From the NCBI GenBank assembly GCA_963674575.2, contig CAXXQT010000005.1, forward strand, positions 62,001 through 126,000: DNA of 64,000 bases, given 5' to 3'. The notes beneath the pieces are model-generated. The model was not told the DNA's origin, searched no databases, and was given only the letters and a program-made list of their open reading frames with translations. Within the stretch, counting starts at the first letter, position 1. Every line of letters begins with the position of its first letter. This document shows, one piece after another, positions 55,701 to 61,700 of this stretch. A program made the translations under genes and the position numbers. The DNA comes from JAAYAY01 sp963674575 (lineage in GTDB: Bacteria; Planctomycetota; Planctomycetia; Pirellulales; Thermoguttaceae).

Positions 55701-58700
55701 CGCGGCCAGCGGGGTCACGTCGGCCACATACTCCAAGGTGGGCTGATCCACGCCCGCGCTGTCGCCGCCGAAGTAGACTTCCAGGCGATAACGTCCGGTG
55801 GTGGCCGTTGCCACCCGGACCACCGACACGCCTTCGAGGCCCTTGTCGGCCAGGGCTTCCTCGATGTTCTGGGCCGTGGTGACCAGGTCGGTGCTGTCGA
55901 AGGCGATTGACTCGGTGATGACGTCGTCGAGTTGCAGGCGGAACGTGCCCGTCAGCTCGGCGTACGGATCGTCGGCGTCGAAGATCAGGCGTTGCACGTC
56001 CTCGGCTTCCGGGTTGACGATGGCACGCACGCCGGTCGAGGTGCCGTAGATGTCAATCACTTCACCCGGCACATCCGCGGTGGTGATCCCGAAGGGGCTG
56101 TAGCGTTTGGCGAAGATGTCGCTTACGCTTCCGGAGGTCGTCGTGCCCGAGACTTCGCTCTCCCAGACGATCACGAAGTCGCCGTCGGCGTCCATGGCGA
56201 CCGAGGGACTGGTCTGGTTGTAGGCGGTTTCCTCTTCCGGATTGACCCGGAACTCGTTGCTCGTTTCCTTGCGCGTCGTGATGGCGTCGGAGGGGACGGA
56301 AACCGTCTGGTTTGCGTCGTTCTTGGCGTTGCTCACGACCAGTTCCGGGTGGTTCTGCTTGCCGGAACTGCCGACGAAGGTAATGTCGAACTCGGTGAGG
56401 CTCAGGGTCCCCTCTGCCGTGACAACGGGCGTCACGTCGACCTCCAGGTCGTAGGACGAGATCCACCAGGGCTGCTCGTAGGGCGACTCGCTGTCGGAGG
56501 TCGTTCCCGAGGTTGCCTGGTCGACGGTCGACGAATCCACCGGGCCCACCGAGGCGTAGGTCTCCGTGGCGCCCATGATGGCGTCGGCGATGTTCTGGGC
56601 CGTTTGCAGCGGGTTGTCTTCCGAGACGCGGATGCCTTCGAACACGATCGCTTCGCGGAGCGTGGTGACGGACACGGCGGGAAGGTAGGCCTGGACCAGC
56701 TGGAAGGACTCGACGGAGATCTCGGAAACGTCCTGTCCGGCCGTAGCGTCGGCGAACACGATCGAATAATCGCGAGGGTTGATGGCGCTGACCGTCACTC
56801 CGGCAAGCTCGCCGCCGAGGGAGCGGAGAGCCGCCTGGATGGTCGCGGCGTTTGCTTCCATCGCGTCTTCGGTGAACTCGCGGACCGTGACCGTTTCCGT
56901 GACTCCCGGATCGTCGCCGATCGTGCCGTCGCCCGTCAGGTCGTAGCCGAGCACGAAGGAGCCGGTGATTCGTCCGACTTCGTCCTCGTCCGTGTCGGGG
57001 TCGTCGCTGGTGAAGGGCTGGACGCCCGCGGTGATCGACAGCATCTGGATCTCGGGCGCGGCGTATTCGAGGGTGAACGTGCCCAGGGTGCTCGTGAGGC
57101 CGTCGTTGTCCTCGGCCAACTGGGTGGGCAGGGTCAGACGCTGCACTTCATCGGTGAAGTAGCGGGCGTAGATGTTGGCGTCGGTCGGGTTGCCGCTGTT
57201 GTCGACGCCGTCGTAGCGGGTCCACGCGACGACGAAGTCGCCGTCGTTGTCGACGGCCAGAGACTGGCCCGCCGTGGTGTACTGCAGTTCCGAATACTCC
57301 TGGTTGACCAGGATCGCATCGATGTCCACCGGGGTCGCCTGGCCGTCGGTTTCCGCCGGAGGATCGGGATCTTCGGTGGGTTCCGGTTCTTCGATTTGCA
57401 CGACGAAGCTGGCCGAGAAGTCATCGCCGGTCGGCATCAGGCCGGTCCGGTAGAGGGTGTTGCCGGTGGCGTCGCGGAGGCCGCTGCGGAATCCGGAAAC
57501 GGCGGCCAGGGCCTGGATCGTGTAGCTCGCGTCTTCCAGGGGTTGCAGGCCGCTGGCGGTCAGGTCGCCGTCGAAGGTCAGGATGGCTTCGTACTTGTTG
57601 CTTTCGTCGGGATTGAACTCGTAGAGTTCGCCCGTGAGCGAATCGACGGTGCCCGACAGTTGGGAGGCCATGTTGAGTCCGTACTCGACGCGGACAATGG
57701 CGCCCGAGACCTCGATCCCCGCACGCAGGAGGGCGTAGTTCTCCACGTTCGTGACGCTGTCGTCGCCCGACTGCAGCATGTCCTCGTCGAAGGTCAGAAC
57801 CAGGTAGTGGACCTCGTTCCCTTCGCCTTCGAAGATGTAGCCGTTGTCGAGGCTGTTGCCGAACTCGTCGGCCCAGTCGCTCACGGTGGGGCCGGCCGTG
57901 TCGGTGGCCTCGTTGTAGCGGCGAGCGAAGATGCCGTGGGTGTCGCCCACGCCCACGCCCGTCCAGACGACGACCGCATCGCCGTCGGGCTCCATGGCGA
58001 TCGTGGCCTGCGACTGGGTGCCGGCCGAGGTCCGGTTCACGCGTTGCTCGACCGAGACCTCCTGGTTCGCGGCGTTGTATTGAATCATGAACACGCCGGA
58101 ATCGTCTTCGTCGACCTGGAGGTCCGGATCGTTCGGGTAGAGCGGATCGACCGTACCGCCCGCACCGTTGAACACGATGGCGAAGTCGCCGTCGGCGTCC
58201 ACGGCGATGGACGGGTTGACCTGGTGTCCCGTGAACAGGGCCGAGTTGACCTGGGCCGACGTGGTCGAACCGTCCGAGTGGAATTCCTGGTAGTAGACGT
58301 CGTAGCCGTCCAGGGCGTTGCCGGAGTAGGATTCCCAGACCACCATGTACTCGCCCTGGTCGTTCATCGACAACTGGGCATTGCGTGCCACGCGGTAGCT
58401 GTCGCCGCCGCCCGAGCCAACGCCCGTGTCCAGGCGGAACTCGCCCGTCGAATTCAGGCTGGAATCGAACACGTTGCCGGCGATGACGGTGTTGGTCGCC
58501 ACGCCGTTCTGCTGCGCCGTCACCACTTCCCAGGCGATGATGAAGTCGCCGGTCGTGCCGGCCATGGCGATGGTCGGGTTGATTTCGAAGCGACCCGGCG
58601 GGAAGGCGGTTGCTCCGGGCAGATCGTTCGAATTGACCCGGAACTCGGTGCCGATGGCCTCTCCGAAACGATCGTAACGTTGGGCGTAGACGTCGTTGAA

Positions 58701-61700
58701 GTAGCTGAAGTCCTGGCCGGAGGTGGCCCAAACGATAATGAAGGCGCCCCGATCGTCCATGGCGACGGCCGGATTGAGCTGGTTGTCCGTCGTCGTCGAG
58801 TTGACGAGGAATTCGTCGCCGAGGGCGCGGCCCATGGCGTCGTAGCGTCGGGCGTATATGTCCCAGCTTCCGTCCAGGCTGGAGTTCTCGCACTCCCACA
58901 CGATCACGAAGTCGCCGTCCGAGTCCATCGCGATCGAGGCGTTTCGCTGGTGTCCCTCAATCGTCTGGTTGACCTGGATTTCTTCGGTCAGGGCGTTGTT
59001 CTCGCGATCGTAGAGCCGCACGTAAACGCCGCCCGAGTTGGGATCGGTCGGATCGTCCAGGCCGTAAGTCGTCCACACCACGGCGAAGTCGCCGTCGTTG
59101 TCGACGGCCACGCTGTGGTTGCTTTCCTCCTGGCCCTGGCCGAGTCCGGCGGGCTCGGAAACGCGCTGCTCGTAGGCAACCGTGTCATCCTCGTTGATGC
59201 GGAATTCCGGGCCGAGTATGGCGCCCGAGGACGAAATGGAGAAGGTGTGCTCGAAGCCGCCGAGACCGATGGTGATGGGCTGCGAGCCCGGCACGCCGTC
59301 AAAGTCGCCGTCGAGGTAGTTGCCCGGCGTGACGTCGTTGCTGTCCGAGTCGGGATCCACGTAGCGGGCCGTGTCGGTGATCAGGTCGCGGACCGTGAGC
59401 ACGTATTCGCCTTCGTCGAGGCCCGGGGTGCCGAAGTTCACGCCGTTGCCGTCGAGGTAGATGGTGGCCTCGTACTTGTTCGTGAGCGGGTTCAAGCCGA
59501 AGTCCACGCTCAAGATGGCGCCCACGATCTCCTGGTCGTTCCTGACCAGGGCCCAGTTGTCCGGGTTGAGAACGCTGTTCAGGCCGCTGTCGCCGCCCAG
59601 CACGGACAGGTCCTCGTTGAAGGACACGGTCAGTTGGGTGACTTCTCCCGCGGCGCCGGCGATCACGCTGCCGTTGAAGATCCTCTGGGTTCCATAGTAG
59701 ACGTCGGTGACGATCGGGCCGTCGTTGTCGGTCTGGGGGAAGTTGTTGATGCTGTCGTACTTGTAGATCGCCGTCGTCCCCGGCAGCGTGCCTTCGCCCG
59801 TCCAGGCGATGACGAAGTTGCCGCGGGCGTCCATGCCGATTGACGAAATCCACTGGTCGCCTTCGGTGTCCAGGTTCACCTGGGTCTGGCTGCCGATTCG
59901 CGTGCCACCGCGATCGTAGCGTTGGTAGTACACGCCGTGCCCGTCCGGGTCCTGGCCGTCTTCGCCCTGGCCGCTCCAGGTGACCGTGAAGTTGCCGTAG
60001 GTATCCATGGCCACCGAGGAGAACATCTGGTGGCCCTCGGTCGTCGAGTTGACGCGGAAGGAGGAGGGATACTGGTTCGTGTCTTCCGTGATGTCGAGGT
60101 TCCAGGAGCCGATTGATTCGGAGATCGGCTCGATCCAGCCCGTCAGCCCGTTGCCCGGGTTGCGGTCGATGACCGTGAGGGTCCATGCCCCCTGGGCATC
60201 CATCCCGTCGAAGGAGGCCAGCACGTCCTGGGGCACGTAGGTTCCGGTGTAAGGAGGAACCGCGCCGCTGTCCGTGTCGGTGATGCGGATGCTCGACGGG
60301 GCCTCGTCATCGAGAAACGTGGCGAACATGTCCGGCACTGTCTCGTCCGGCACGCTGCCGTCGATGAGCGAGGGTCGCGGCAGGCTGTCGAACAGGGTGA
60401 TCGTCACGTTGCCGTGGGTCAGCGTGACCTGGAGGTCTTCCAGGTTCGCGTGGTTCCACTCGCCGAGTTGGACGTTCACGTCCGCAATCGTGAAGCTGTC
60501 GCTCACGTTGATCGTGAACGAGTGGGTGGCGTGGATCAGGTGGTAGAGCGGGTCGATGTAGCGTTGCGGCTGGGGCGAGGAAAGCTCGGCCCACACCGAC
60601 GTGCCGCTGATGTCGGCGGCCGTATCCGTCCAGGTGACCACGTACGACAGGCCGTCGAAACGCATGGCCACGTCGGGGTAACGCTGGTGACCGGCCTCGT
60701 AGTCGTTCACCCGGCGTTCGCCGCTCAGGGGGCCCGCCTTCGCCGAACCGTCCGCATTGAACTCGCGGACGATGATGTCGTCGTCCGTCCCGTTCTGATC
60801 GCTTGTCCAGGCGATCACGAAGTCGCCCGCGGCGGCCATGGCGATGCTCGGCGTCTGCTGGTCGCCGGCCGTGGTCACGTTCACCGCGAATTCCGGGGCC
60901 AGGGCTCGTCCTTCCGAGTCGTAGCGGCGAGCGTAGACGCCGTAGCCCGATCCCAGTTCGCCGTTCAGTTCCTGGGCGTAGCTGGTCCAGGTGATCACGA
61001 AATCGCCGTCCTTGTCCATGGCCACGTCCGACCATTTCTGGGTGTCGTCCGTGTAGTCGTTCACCAGGAAGGCGTCGCCCACCCCATCGGTGAGGGCCAC
61101 GACCTGGGCGCCCGTGTTTGCGTCTTCCGTCATCACGATGGCCCGCGCGGGGAAGGTGCGGGCGTAGATGTTGGCGTCGCCGTCGCGGTAGTTCGTCCAG
61201 GTGATCACGAAGTCGCCGTCGGGATCGATGGCCACGCTGGCGTTTCGCTGGATGTCGTCGGCGAACTCGGTGCCGCTCGTCACGGGCAGAACCGGGGCGG
61301 CGTCGAGGAGGGTGCCGATGACCGTGCCCGAGGCGTTCACGAGCGGGAGGTCGGCGGGCGTTCCGTCGGCGTCGAACAGTCGCCAGTACACGCGATCATG
61401 GCCCACCGAACTGTCGTAGGCCGTCCAGACGACGACCTCGTCGCCGTCGGAATCCACGGCCACCGCGTTCGGCGATTCGGGCTGGAGGGTGCCGCTCGAA
61501 CGGTTCGAGGCGCCCACGGTCTCGTCCACTTCCACGTCCGGTTGGTCCACCGCGACTTTGAAGGTGCGGCTGAGGCTTCGGCCGCTGGGGATGGTGCCGT
61601 TGGAAGCAAGGGCATTGCCGGCCACGTCCTGGATGCGAGCGTCGGCCCGGATGGTGAACTCGCCGATGCCGAGCGCTGGATCGCCGGCGTTGTTGATGCC

